NCBI GenBank assembly: GCA_902582155.1
Contig: CACHRI010000004.1
Location: 1 to 64,000 of the forward strand
Source: an uncultured Pelagibacteraceae bacterium
Lineage (GTDB): Bacteria > Pseudomonadota > Alphaproteobacteria > Pelagibacterales > Pelagibacteraceae
Reading direction: 5' to 3'
Length of the DNA: 64,000 bases
Below, piece after piece: positions 16,041 through 24,774 of the stretch. Within the stretch, counting starts at the first letter, position 1. Each line of letters opens with the position of its first letter. The position numbers and the translations under genes are program-made. The notes beneath the pieces are model-generated. The model ran no database searches, was not told the origin of the DNA, and saw only the letters and a program-made list of their open reading frames with translations.

Positions 16041-17246
16041 TTATGAATATATATAGTCTCTTGTAGGTCGAGCTGCATCAAAGTTCTTCACAATTTGTAA
16101 TTGAAATACCGCTAGGTCTCTATATCTAAATGCTGCAGCACAACTTGCTAGATAAAAAGACCACATTTTTACAAATTTTTCATCAAACATGTCTTTTACT
16201 AGATCCCTTTTAGCCATAAATCTGTTCAACCAACTTAAAAGTGTTTTATCATAATGGCGGATAAGAGTTTCAGTGTCAGCAACTATTAGACCCGTTTTTT
16301 CTATAGGCTTAACTATTTGACTCAAAGTGGGACAAACTCCTCCAGGAAAAATATATTTATTTATAAATCTATTTGGTGGAGTGGGTTTGTCAACAACTCC
16401 AATAGTATGTAATAAAAATAATCCATCATTTTTAAGAAGTCTGTTTACTGATTTAAAAAACGCATTATAAAATTTTTTTCCCACATGTTCAAACATTCCA
16501 ACGGAGTAGATTCTATCATATTCTCCTTTGACTTCTCTGTAGTCAGCTAATTCAAATGAAACTTGATTATCTAGATTTAATTCTTTAGCTTTTTTCTTGC
16601 AGTAGTTAATTTGATTTTTGCTTAAAGAAATTCCCTTCACTTCACATCCCTTCTGTCTTGCTATTTCAAAAGCCATCCCTCCCCAACCGCAACCTATTTC
16701 GAGAATTTTTTGACCATTTTTAATATTTAATTTTTTAATGATATGGTCAATTTTATTTTGTTGTGCTTCTTCTAAAGAATTTGTTTCATCTTTCCAATAA
16801 GCACAAGAATACTGTCTATGCTTTGTATCTAGAAAAATATCATATAACTTTTCTCCCTTGTCACCTCCTATGTCATAATGATGCTCAACATTTTTTCTTG
16901 CTTTACCTGGTAAATTGAAATTTGATATGTATCTTATTGCTTGATAAATCTTTTTTGAAAAATAACTAGCTGTTGTAATTTCCTCCCGCCCAAGATTTTC
17001 AATTAGAGACATTAAAAATTCTTCTAAACTACCATTTTGAATTAAAATCTCGTTTCTCATATACGCCTCTGGAAATTCTAATTCTGGGTCAAGAATTAGT
17101 CTCCATTTTAAATTATCTTTTAGTAATTTGATAGTTATAGGATTATTTTTTTGAGGTGTCCCAATAATATATTTTTGACCTGAGGAGTCTTCTAAAATGA
17201 TTCCATTTTTTTTGTAAATTTTATTTAAAATTTTTGCTAAAATCAT
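16041..17246 (-). CDS. cfa: Cyclopropane-fatty-acyl-phospholipid synthase family methyltransferase
   Basis: SAM-dependent enzyme that methylenates unsaturated acyl chains of membrane phospholipids. The 401 aa contain the family motif ENVEHHYDIGGD-type segment (NVEHHYDIGG), the active-site Cys in QYSCAYW, the SAM-binding EIGCGWGGMAFEIA, GISLSKNQ, and YDRIYSVGMFEHVG. The C-terminal HYDKTLLSWLNRF and YLASCAAAFRYRD are also typical. The start is 2 bases from the DapA-family gene stop on the same strand. Some family members instead make other lipid modifications, so the exact product is open. Confidence 0.9.
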   Translation of the reverse strand: MILAKILNKIYKKNGIILEDSSGQKYIIGTPQKNNPITIKLLKDNLKWRLILDPELEFPEAYMRNEILIQNGSLEEFLMSLIENLGREEITTASYFSKKIYQAIRYISNFNLPGKARKNVEHHYDIGGDKGEKLYDIFLDTKHRQYSCAYWKDETNSLEEAQQNKIDHIIKKLNIKNGQKILEIGCGWGGMAFEIARQKGCEVKGISLSKNQINYCKKKAKELNLDNQVSFELADYREVKGEYDRIYSVGMFEHVGKKFYNAFFKSVNRLLKNDGLFLLHTIGVVDKPTPPNRFINKYIFPGGVCPTLSQIVKPIEKTGLIVADTETLIRHYDKTLLSWLNRFMAKRDLVKDMFDEKFVKMWSFYLASCAAAFRYRDLAVFQLQIVKNFDAARPTRDYIYS

Positions 17247-17248
17247 AT

Positions 17249-18133
17249 TTATGCAGCGATATTTTTTTTTAAACTAAACTTTAAATTTTCAAGTTTTTTT
17301 AATAATTCTTTACTATCCTTAGAGTTTAATAATGTTAAAGGAGGCAACAAATTTTTAAATTTTGAATTTTGAGTTGACATGTAGCTGTGTAGACCAGATA
17401 TTAAATTATAATTATCAAAGGCGTGCCTTACCATAACCAATTTTTCATTAGAAGTTTGAGGTTTATTTTTTTCAAAGTTATCAAAAACTTCTCTTGCTAA
17501 TTTATGGGTTACGTTCGCAATAGCAGATATACATCCTGAGCATCCAATTTCTAAACCTTTTAGTAATTTAGATTCATCTCCCGGAAAAATTAAAAAATCT
17601 TTAATCTTAAGATTTTCATACAAATTATAGGTGGAGTCTTTGCATCCAACAATATTTTTAGGGAATGTATCAACCAATTTTTTTACAAAATTTACTTCAA
17701 ACTTAAAACCACTTAATTTTTCAAAATTATACAAAATAATTTTTACTTTCGGTATATTTTTGATTATTTTATTATAAAATTCAAAAATTCCTGCTTCAGT
17801 ATTACCTTTATAATAAGCTGGGGGCATTATGAGAAAATTTTGAAAATCATATTCCATTGAGTACTTTATAAATTCAATGGTCTCTTTTAATGAATTGCAA
17901 CCAGTGCCTAAATGAAAACTTTTTTTAAATTTGCTTATTGGGAGTTTTGATACCAATTCCTTTTTTTCAGCCATTGAAATTAATTGACTTTGTCCAGTTG
18001 AGCCAAAAAAGAAAACTCCATGCAAACCATCTTTAATTATGTTTTCAGCATGAGCTATTGTTTCATCAATATCTAATGAACCATTTTCATCCAAAACGCT
18101 TAGTGTTGCTGCATAAACACCTTTTTTAATCAT
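17249..18133 (-). CDS. Dihydrodipicolinate synthase/N-acetylneuraminate lyase family aldolase
   Basis: Class I aldolase of the DapA superfamily, 294 aa. The Schiff-base Lys is in NIVGCKDST, the Tyr is in KIILYNF, and FFGSTGQSQLIS replaces the usual GTTGE substrate loop. That last change argues against true DapA, whose GTTGE is strict, and for an acid-sugar, hydroxyproline or neuraminate type activity. It is coupled to the cfa-like gene downstream. The product cannot be named. Confidence 0.83.
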   Translation of the reverse strand: MIKKGVYAATLSVLDENGSLDIDETIAHAENIIKDGLHGVFFFGSTGQSQLISMAEKKELVSKLPISKFKKSFHLGTGCNSLKETIEFIKYSMEYDFQNFLIMPPAYYKGNTEAGIFEFYNKIIKNIPKVKIILYNFEKLSGFKFEVNFVKKLVDTFPKNIVGCKDSTYNLYENLKIKDFLIFPGDESKLLKGLEIGCSGCISAIANVTHKLAREVFDNFEKNKPQTSNEKLVMVRHAFDNYNLISGLHSYMSTQNSKFKNLLPPLTLLNSKDSKELLKKLENLKFSLKKNIAA

Positions 18134-18180
18134 AATCTTACCTAAATTTATATGTCTAAGTTATAATAATATATTTCAAA

Positions 18181-19125
18181 ATGAAAGTTCTTGTTATACA
18201 GCAAAGATATGGGATAGGGGATATGATTATATTTTTACCCTATCTAAAGGCTTTAGCGGAAAAAAATAACGTAAAAATTTCTTTGCTAGCAAAAAAAACA
18301 TCAAGATCATCAGAGTTATTTAAAGCAGAGAATTTTTTGGATGAGATTATAGATTTAGATTCTACCAATGATGGAATTTCAGGATTTTTTAAATTATCAA
18401 AAGAAATTAAAGAGAGAAAATTTGATAAGATATATATTTTTAATGGATCTCTTAGATATAAGCTTTTAGCTATATTTGCTGGTATAAAAAACATCTATCA
18501 ATATCCGCTTTTTACTTCTAAAGATATTATATTTCAAACAGCAAAAATATTTACTGAATCGCTTGTTGGTAAAATTCTGTCTACAGAGCCTCATCTGTCA
18601 TTAAAGGTAGAAGATGTAAATGATGCAAGAAATATTTATAAAATAAATGAAAAAACCAAAAATATTGTTTTAGGTGTTTCTGCTTCTGGTCCCACAAAGA
18701 GGTGGGATATTGACCACTATATTAAATTAGCTACTCAATTAAGCCAGTATAAAGAATGTAGGTTTTTTATTGCAGTAGGTAAAGATGATTCAGAAATAAT
18801 AGATAAAATAAAAAAATCAAACATTAATAATATTTGTGTGACAATGGAAAAATTACCAATCTCAAATATTCTTCCTATAATTAAAAATTGTAACTTATAT
18901 ATTGGAAATGACACAGGGTTCATGCATATGAGTGCAGCCCTTGGAGTAAAGTCAATTGGTATTTTCACAGACTCACCAGCTTATTCGTACAGTGGTTACT
19001 CTAAAAATATAATTCCAATTGTCCCTGAAGGAGAAACAGTCGAAAGCACAACTCACGATACTTTAGGAAAAGATAGCATTTCATCGGAAAAGGTTTTTAA
19101 AACTGCGAAAAAACTTTTAAATTAA
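18181..19125 (+). CDS. Glycosyltransferase family 9 (heptosyltransferase-like)
   Basis: GT-B enzyme of 314 aa related to WaaC/WaaF/RfaQ, which add heptose to LPS core on the cytosolic face of the inner membrane. Visible: the N-terminal VLVIQQRYGIGDMIIFLPYLKAL, the acceptor-side Rossmann half, VLGVSASGPTKRWDIDHYIKLA at the start of the nucleotide-sugar half, and the conserved IGNDTGFMHMSAALGVKSIGIF. It overlaps the stop of a convergent DnaJ-domain gene by TTAA. The donor sugar is not determined. Confidence 0.88.
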   Translation: MKVLVIQQRYGIGDMIIFLPYLKALAEKNNVKISLLAKKTSRSSELFKAENFLDEIIDLDSTNDGISGFFKLSKEIKERKFDKIYIFNGSLRYKLLAIFAGIKNIYQYPLFTSKDIIFQTAKIFTESLVGKILSTEPHLSLKVEDVNDARNIYKINEKTKNIVLGVSASGPTKRWDIDHYIKLATQLSQYKECRFFIAVGKDDSEIIDKIKKSNINNICVTMEKLPISNILPIIKNCNLYIGNDTGFMHMSAALGVKSIGIFTDSPAYSYSGYSKNIIPIVPEGETVESTTHDTLGKDSISSEKVFKTAKKLLN

Positions 19126-19622
19126 CTGAAATCAGTTTTTATAATTTTTTCTTTTGCTTCATTTACTAACTGGCTTAACCTCTCTGAATTAACGTCTCGA
19201 TTCATATCTGGGTGAATTTTTTTTTGTAATTTCGCTGCAGTTTTTAATACATCTTCCTTTGAACATCCCTTTTTTAAACCTAAAATTTTATAACTTTCCT
19301 CAGTTGAAATACTAGTGGTCGCTTGAGAGCTTTTGCTGCCAAATCTTCCTGAATTTCTTAAAACCTGAATAAGTCTCCATAGTTGGAATAATTGTAAAGC
19401 TGTAAAACCTTTTATTTTTAGACCACTTAATAAAATTAGTAAAAATGGTAAAGAAAATATATACTTTCCTCCTATAGCTAATATCGCAGCTAAAAAAATT
19501 GATAATATTATAGCTAATCTTTTCAGGAATTGAGCGATTTTTTTAGTACTTGTTTTTGCAAACCAGTTTAAAAACAAGTAAACAATGACAAATATGATAA
19601 TTCCAATTAAAAACCAATTCAT
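19122..19622 (-). CDS. DnaJ-domain membrane protein (166 aa)
   Basis: The ORF track extends this to 226 aa, but the N-terminal 60 residues are the reverse shadow of the ptrB start. The ATG at 19622 gives MNWFLIGIIIFVIVYLF, a clear first helix. Two more hydrophobic segments follow, then a C-terminal J domain (about 110-165) with the HPD motif in KIHPDMNRD. The order membrane helices then J domain resembles the alphaproteobacterial DnaJ-like proteins related to mitochondrial Pam18, which stimulate DnaK at the membrane. Starts of this gene and ptrB are 14 bases apart. Confidence 0.83.
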   Translation of the reverse strand: MNWFLIGIIIFVIVYLFLNWFAKTSTKKIAQFLKRLAIILSIFLAAILAIGGKYIFSLPFLLILLSGLKIKGFTALQLFQLWRLIQVLRNSGRFGSKSSQATTSISTEESYKILGLKKGCSKEDVLKTAAKLQKKIHPDMNRDVNSERLSQLVNEAKEKIIKTDFS

Positions 19623-19636
19623 ATATTTTCTATTAA

Positions 19637-21715
19637 ATGAATATACCAGAATTAAAAAAAATACAGAGTGAGAAAAAATATCACGATACATCATTAAAAG
19701 ATGATTATTCTTGGGTAGATCAGCCTGATATTTTGGAGGTTTTAAAAAATCCAAAGAAAATACATCCTGAAGTAAAGAAATATATAGAGGAAAATAACTC
19801 ATTAACTGAAGAATATTTTAAAGATGTAAAAGATTTACAAAAAAAACTTTTTGAAGAAATAAAGTCTAAAATTAAATTAGATGACACCTCCCTGAAATAT
19901 AAAGATCGAAGATATTTTTATTGGAGCAAAACTGAAGCAAAAGGAAATTATGGAAAAAGGTTGAGACAATTAATTGATAAATCTAATCCTGAGGAAGTTT
20001 ACTTTGACGGTGATTTAGAAAAAAAAAATTCTGGTTCTGAATATTTTGGTTTAGGTAGTGTTTGTGTTTCTCATAGTGATAGATTGATGGCATATTCTTT
20101 AGATTTAAAAGGCTCTGAATATTACACAATATATTTGAGAGACTTATCTAATAATAAAAATTTGCCTGATTTAATCGAAAATACTAGCGGCAGCATCACT
20201 TGGTCACTGGATAGCAAAAGTTTTTATTATTCAAAATTAGATAAATTTCATAGACCAAGACAAATTTTTAAACACATTGTAGGAAAGTCAGTTGAAACCG
20301 ATCAGCTTATTTTTGAGGAAAAAGATGAAACTTTCACTTGCAGTATTAGTCTTACTTCTGATGAAAAGTACTATATTATTTCAACCTCAGATCACATTAC
20401 TACTGAAGAATATTTTTTTGATTCATCAAGCAGTGTAATTAAGCCAAAACTATTTAGAAAAAGACAGAAAGATATTCGTTACTCTTTGGACTCTTGGAAA
20501 GAGTATTTTTATATTCATACAAATGAAAACGCTAGAGATTATAAAATTTTGAGATGTAAAAAAGATGATATTAATAATTTAGAAGAATTTATTCCTTCAA
20601 AAAAAGAAACTGTCATCGGAGGTTTAGATTTTTTAGATGAATATATTATTAGAGCTGAAAAATCTGACGCAATACCAAAGCTTTATGTTCGAAATATCAA
20701 AACGAATAAGGAGGAAGAAATTAAAGTTTCAAATGAAGCTATTGGTGTTCCAGGGGCTAGCTTAATGCAAAAAGACACCAATACTTCTAAAATAAGAATA
20801 AGTTGGGAAAGTATGGCAACTCCTGGCAAGATATTTGAGTACGATATCAAGACAAAAGAAAAAAAACTAGTTAAGGAAGTTGAAATACCTTCGGGTCATG
20901 ATCCAGATAAATATATTGTTGAGAGGATTAAAGCTAAATCTCATGATGGGAGAATGATACCAATAAGTTTAGTAAAATTAAAAAATTCAAAACAAAATGG
21001 AAAATCTAAAGTCTTGCTTTATGCATACGGCGCTTATAAACACAGCGTATCTCCATCTTTTAGTGCTTCAAGATTTTGTTTGATTGATAGAGGTATTATT
21101 TTCGCAATTGCACATATTAGAGGAGGAGGAGATTTAGGAGAGAAGTGGCATCTAGAGGGCAAGAAAAAATTTAAAAAAAATACTTTTTTAGATTATATAG
21201 CTTGTTCTAAACATCTTATTGAACAAAGGTACACTCATACAGGTGGAATTTGTTTTTATGGTGGTTCTGCTGGTGGTCTTACTGGGGGTGCCGTAGCTAA
21301 TATGGCACCTGAATTATTTTTTGCAATGCTTCTATTAGTGCCATTTGTTGATACCATTACAACAATGTTGAACGAAAAACTTCCACTAACACCTGCAGAA
21401 TGGGAACTTTGGGGGAATCCAATTAAAAGTAAAGAATACTTTGACTATATTTTATCTTATTCTCCTTACAATAATTTAGGTAAAAAAAAATATCCGCCAA
21501 TGCTCATCACATCATCAATATTTGACAACAGAGTTTTATATTCTGAGCCAGTAAAATACATTGCTAAATTAAGAGATGTTAAAGAGGATAATAATGAGCA
21601 ACTGTTAAAATGCAAAATGGAAGCAGCTGGTCATGGAGGAATGAGTGGTAGAGACAATGCTATTAAAGAACTAGCTGAAGAATATAGTTTTATTTTAAAA
21701 AATGCTAAGATTTAA
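19637..21715 (+). CDS. ptrB: Oligopeptidase B (prolyl oligopeptidase family S9)
   Basis: Cytosolic serine peptidase that cleaves short peptides after basic residues. The 692 aa match the family. An N-terminal beta-propeller is followed by the alpha/beta-hydrolase domain with the nucleophile in YGGSAGGL, then LVPFVDTITTMLN and EWELWGNP (typical of OpB), the Asp near TSSIFDNRVLYSEP and the His in AAGHGGMSG. The HIRGGGDLGEKWHLEGK segment precedes the serine as usual. It starts 14 bases from the divergent DnaJ gene, so the promoter must lie partly in that gene. Confidence 0.93.
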   Translation: MNIPELKKIQSEKKYHDTSLKDDYSWVDQPDILEVLKNPKKIHPEVKKYIEENNSLTEEYFKDVKDLQKKLFEEIKSKIKLDDTSLKYKDRRYFYWSKTEAKGNYGKRLRQLIDKSNPEEVYFDGDLEKKNSGSEYFGLGSVCVSHSDRLMAYSLDLKGSEYYTIYLRDLSNNKNLPDLIENTSGSITWSLDSKSFYYSKLDKFHRPRQIFKHIVGKSVETDQLIFEEKDETFTCSISLTSDEKYYIISTSDHITTEEYFFDSSSSVIKPKLFRKRQKDIRYSLDSWKEYFYIHTNENARDYKILRCKKDDINNLEEFIPSKKETVIGGLDFLDEYIIRAEKSDAIPKLYVRNIKTNKEEEIKVSNEAIGVPGASLMQKDTNTSKIRISWESMATPGKIFEYDIKTKEKKLVKEVEIPSGHDPDKYIVERIKAKSHDGRMIPISLVKLKNSKQNGKSKVLLYAYGAYKHSVSPSFSASRFCLIDRGIIFAIAHIRGGGDLGEKWHLEGKKKFKKNTFLDYIACSKHLIEQRYTHTGGICFYGGSAGGLTGGAVANMAPELFFAMLLLVPFVDTITTMLNEKLPLTPAEWELWGNPIKSKEYFDYILSYSPYNNLGKKKYPPMLITSSIFDNRVLYSEPVKYIAKLRDVKEDNNEQLLKCKMEAAGHGGMSGRDNAIKELAEEYSFILKNAKI

Positions 21716-21717
21716 TT

Positions 21718-22158
21718 ATGGAAATAACAGAAAAATTTGATTGGTTTTGTAAAACTACTTGGTCAAAAAGTGCATATAATACATTATGGTGCCTCATTGG
21801 ATGTTCTATAGGTGACTTTGGAACTATTTACTATTTTCAGATAACACCTCACTCTTTGTCAGTTTTTTTTGTAATGTTAATTGCAATAATAAATGGAATA
21901 ATAACTTCTATAATTCTTGAAACTATAATTTTATTTAGACAAAAATTTAAATTAATAGAAGCGTTTAAAATCGCTTGCGGTATGTCACTTATCAGTATGA
22001 TTTCTATGGAGGTGGCAATGAACTTGACAGACTACTTAATTGTGGGTTCAGCAAAATTAGTATGGTGGGTCATACCTATAATGTTGTTGGTTGGCTTTTT
22101 AACACCATGGCCTTATAATTATTGGAGACTTAAAAAATTTAATAAAGCTTGTCATTAA
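21718..22158 (+). CDS. DUF4396-type membrane protein (146 aa)
   Basis: Four hydrophobic segments are visible, with the family-like features CSIGDFGTIYYF, a Glu in a helix (SIILETIILF), SMISMEVAMNLTDYL and a terminal GFLTPWPYNYWRLKKFNKACH. The conserved acidic residues and C-terminal Cys-His have been read as metal-ligand-like, but no function is established. It starts 2 bases after ptrB and ends with a TTAA overlap to a convergent lipoprotein gene. Family recognition is from memory of the PLPYNYWRLK ending. Confidence 0.72.
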   Translation: MEITEKFDWFCKTTWSKSAYNTLWCLIGCSIGDFGTIYYFQITPHSLSVFFVMLIAIINGIITSIILETIILFRQKFKLIEAFKIACGMSLISMISMEVAMNLTDYLIVGSAKLVWWVIPIMLLVGFLTPWPYNYWRLKKFNKACH

Positions 22159-22460
22159 AAACAATTTTTACTAGTAAACCCAACGACTCTATTTTTAGGG
22201 TTGATTTCAAATATTCTTTCACACTTAATCTTTAATTTTTCTTTAGTATAAACGTAATACTTGTTTTTAGAACCTTCTTTTAATTCAACTCTATCAGGAT
22301 CACCGAACTTAACTTTAAGTTCATCCTCTTTTTTTTCTAGCCACTTGCTTAGTTGTGTTTCTTCTTCTGATATTTTCTCGTTAATTTTTTTTGAAACTGA
22401 CTGACACGAAGACAAAAGTAATAAATAAAATATAACTAAAAAAACAAATTTCATTTTCAA
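22155..22460 (-). CDS. Small lipoprotein (101 aa)
   Basis: A lipoprotein signal MKMKFVFLVIFYLLLLSSCQS has its lipobox LSSC with Cys near residue 19. The mature part has a charged helix (KKINEKISEEETQLSKWLEKKEDEL), then a small domain with KFGDPDRVELKEGSKNKYYVYT that recalls SmpA/BamE-like or outer-membrane assembly lipoproteins, in which a helix is followed by a G.P..V strand. Two Cys near the C-terminus could pair. The BamE-like suggestion is an inference. Confidence 0.68.
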   Translation of the reverse strand: MKMKFVFLVIFYLLLLSSCQSVSKKINEKISEEETQLSKWLEKKEDELKVKFGDPDRVELKEGSKNKYYVYTKEKLKIKCERIFEINPKNRVVGFTSKNCF

Positions 22461-22577
22461 CTTATTGTAGAATATTTTTCAATTTTATAAACAGAAATAT
22501 TGATCTCAGGTTGTAATTGCTTAATAACGTTGTTTTTTCAAAGATTTAATTAAAGAATCATTGTATGCACAATCCAT

Positions 22578-22583
22578 AGGAGG
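22578..22583 (+). promoter_or_regulatory. Unusually strong ribosome-binding site of the purine permease
   Basis: AGGAGG, the full Shine-Dalgarno core, lies 5 bases before the ATG at 22589. Most genes in this window lack any such site, so high translation is likely. Just upstream, ATTGT-ATGC-ACAAT (22560-22573) can form a small hairpin. The 128-bp gap shows no recognisable purine riboswitch. Confidence 0.7.
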
Positions 22584-22588
22584 CTTTT

Positions 22589-23899
22589 ATGCTTGAAAAA
22601 TATTTTGAATATAAAAAACACAAAACAAATTTTAGAACTGAGGTAATAGCTGGTGTTACAACTTTTTTAACCATGGCTTACATTATGTTCTTAAATCCTT
22701 TCATCTTGTCTGGCGAATTTGCTGGTCCAGAAAAAGGTTTTTTTGATTTCGGAGCAGTGTTTACTGCAACAATAGTAGCAACAGCCATAGCTTGTTTTAT
22801 AATGGCGTTTTATGGAAAAACTTGGCCAATAGGTCTTGCCCCAGGAATGGGTATTAATGCTTTCGTAGCCTTCGGTGTAGTTGCGGGTATGGGTTATACT
22901 CCTCAGCAAGCACTAGGAGCTGTATTAGTAGCTGGAGTATTGTTCTTATTAATTTCTTTGACACCAATAAGAGCCTGGTTAATCAATTCAATACCAAGAA
23001 GTTTAAAGCTAGGTATAGGAGCGGGGATAGGTTTCTTTCTAGCTATAATTGGTTTAGAAATTATGGGCGTGGTTGGAGATCACCCTGTCACTTTAGTAAC
23101 TTTAGGAGATCTGAAGAATCCTTTAGTTTTACTTGGATGTCTTGCTTTTGTATCAATGATTGTAATGGAAAAAATGAAAATAAGAGGAAATATTATTATA
23201 GGTATTTTGTTGTTTAGTGTAATTGCATGGGTTACTGGATTAGCTAAATTTAATGGTGTTGTAAGTTCACCGCCTCCAATGACATATTTATTTGCTTTCG
23301 ATCTTGGAGCAGCTTTTACAGCTGGGATGTCGACTGTTATTTTTACTCTTTTATTTATAGACTTTTTTGATACAGCGGGAACATTAACTTCAGTAGCAAA
23401 TGTAGCTGGTAAGGTTGATAAAAGTGGAAAAGTGCAAGATATAAATAAAGCGATGATGTCAGATAGTGTTGGTACCGTTGCAGGTGCATTAATGGGTACA
23501 ACCACTGTAACAAGTTATGTAGAGTCCGGCGCTGGTGTAAAAGCTGGTGGAAGAACTGGTATGACATCGCTAGTAATTGGTGTTTTGTTTCTAGCTTGTC
23601 TATTTTTCTCTCCATTAGCAACTAGCTTACCGAAAGAAATAGATGGAGCAGCATTATTATATGTAGCGGTTTTATTTGTTAGAAATATAACTGATATAGA
23701 TTGGAATGATATAGCTGAGTCAGCTCCTGCAGTTTTAGCTATGGTTACTATGCCTTTAACTTACAGCATAAGTCATGGTATCGCTTTATCATTTATAGCC
23801 TACGCTTTAATAAAAATATTTACAGGGAAATTCAGTAAAACTTCTCCAGCAATTTGGTTAATCGCTGTGTTAAGTGTTGCAAGTTTTGCTGTAGCTTAA
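22589..23899 (+). CDS. NCS2/AzgA-type purine permease
   Basis: Inner-membrane proton symporter of 436 aa with 12-14 hydrophobic segments, related to AzgA/PbuG guanine-hypoxanthine permeases. N-terminal TNFRTEVIAGVTTFLTMAYIMFLNP, the APGMGINAFVAF substrate-site motif, and LLFIDFFDTAGTLTSVA with GTTTVTSYVESGAGV are all classical for this branch. The convergent neighbour is a purine phosphoribosyltransferase, which together point to uptake and salvage of hypoxanthine, guanine or xanthine. It has a full AGGAGG ribosome site and a good terminator. Exact base specificity is inferred. Confidence 0.92.
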   Translation: MLEKYFEYKKHKTNFRTEVIAGVTTFLTMAYIMFLNPFILSGEFAGPEKGFFDFGAVFTATIVATAIACFIMAFYGKTWPIGLAPGMGINAFVAFGVVAGMGYTPQQALGAVLVAGVLFLLISLTPIRAWLINSIPRSLKLGIGAGIGFFLAIIGLEIMGVVGDHPVTLVTLGDLKNPLVLLGCLAFVSMIVMEKMKIRGNIIIGILLFSVIAWVTGLAKFNGVVSSPPPMTYLFAFDLGAAFTAGMSTVIFTLLFIDFFDTAGTLTSVANVAGKVDKSGKVQDINKAMMSDSVGTVAGALMGTTTVTSYVESGAGVKAGGRTGMTSLVIGVLFLACLFFSPLATSLPKEIDGAALLYVAVLFVRNITDIDWNDIAESAPAVLAMVTMPLTYSISHGIALSFIAYALIKIFTGKFSKTSPAIWLIAVLSVASFAVA

Positions 23900-23905
23900 A
23901 AATTT

Positions 23906-23933
23906 AAAGGGCTGGGTAACTGGCCCTTTTTTT
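23906..23933 (+). terminator. Rho-independent terminator after the purine permease
   Basis: AAAGGGC and GCCCTTT form a 7-bp GC-containing stem with a 10-base loop, followed by a T run ending at 23933. It sits 6 bases after the permease stop and also ends at the 3' border of the convergent phosphoribosyltransferase gene, so it may work in both directions, though the T run favours the plus strand. It is the clearest intrinsic terminator in the window. Confidence 0.9.
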
Positions 23934-24453
23934 ACTTATGATTTTTTTTTAAATCTTCAATCCTAATTTCTTCGTATTTTTCAAAAGGTTGTACTATCCA
24001 AGGATTGTCTTTTAATTTTTGTGCACAAAAATCTGGTTCAAAAGTAGAGTCTGCTTTTTTCCAAAGTACTGCAGTTTTAATTGATTTTATTTTTCCCTTC
24101 AAAGGAGGATAATTTTTTAACCAATCAATACTTTTATTTAATGTGACCCCTGTGTCAGATAAGTCATCACAAAGCAATATATTGCCACTCATTTCTTGTA
24201 CTGTAGAACTAAGCTCTCTTGAAAAAATTAACTCTCCTTGTTGATCTTCTAAATTTTCTCCCGAATATGACTCTACAGCTAAATAAGCGCATTTAAGTTT
24301 AAAGACTCTGCTTAAAACATCTATTATTGGTGCTCCACCTCGCATAATCCCTATTAATAAACTAGGTTTAAATCCGCTGTCATGAATCTGTATTGCAAGT
24401 CTCTCAACGATTAGATTATACTCTTTCCAATCTATGATTAATTTCTTAGCCAT
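23932..24453 (-). CDS. gpt: Purine phosphoribosyltransferase (xanthine/guanine type)
   Basis: Type I PRTase of 173 aa joining a purine base to PRPP. The PRPP-binding motif ILLCDDLSDTGVTL is canonical, and LLIGIMRGGAPIIDVLSR is the PPi loop. The C-terminal PWIVQPFEKYEEIR resembles the aromatic hood of Gpt enzymes. Convergent to the NCS2 purine permease, from which it is separated by a terminator, so it is the likely intracellular salvage step. Choice of xanthine/guanine over hypoxanthine is uncertain. Confidence 0.82.
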   Translation of the reverse strand: MAKKLIIDWKEYNLIVERLAIQIHDSGFKPSLLIGIMRGGAPIIDVLSRVFKLKCAYLAVESYSGENLEDQQGELIFSRELSSTVQEMSGNILLCDDLSDTGVTLNKSIDWLKNYPPLKGKIKSIKTAVLWKKADSTFEPDFCAQKLKDNPWIVQPFEKYEEIRIEDLKKNHK

Positions 24454-24486
24454 AGAAAAAATTAATTTATTTTAAAGGAGTTGTAA

Positions 24487-24774
24487 ATGAAAGGTTATGT
24501 GGTTTGTGTATATAAAAGTATTAGTAATGATGAAAAGCTTAAAGAATATGCCGTTAAAGCTAGAGCAGCAGTTGAAAAGTATAAAGGTAAATTTTTAATA
24601 AGAGGTGGAAAATCTATAAATAATGAGGGAGAAAAATCACCTAGAACTGTTGTGATTGAATTTCCATCTTATGATGAAGCGAATTCTTTTTACAATTCAA
24701 AAGAATATCAAGATGCCCATTCGATTTTAAAAGGCTATGCTATGAGACAACATCAGACAATTGAAGGTGCTTAA
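24487..24774 (+). CDS. DUF1330 family protein (95 aa)
   Basis: Small ferredoxin-like dimeric alpha-beta barrel protein of unknown activity. The family pattern is clear: GYVVCVYKSISNDEKLKEYA, FLIRGGKS, RTVVIEFPSYDEANSFYNSKEYQDA. A good ribosome site AAAGGAG precedes the ATG. It converges on the DNA glycosylase gene with a TTAA stop overlap. Confidence 0.88.
   Translation: MKGYVVCVYKSISNDEKLKEYAVKARAAVEKYKGKFLIRGGKSINNEGEKSPRTVVIEFPSYDEANSFYNSKEYQDAHSILKGYAMRQHQTIEGA

Noticed and set aside
22461-22588. Possible purine riboswitch before the NCS2 permease
   Set aside because: The gap has only short hairpins, and the conserved loop and junction sequences of purine riboswitches were not found. 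Only a strong ribosome site is clear.
23080-23621. Minus-strand ORFs of 141 and 88 aa inside the purine permease
   Set aside because: They are reverse shadows of a long hydrophobic protein and lack a ribosome site or family similarity.
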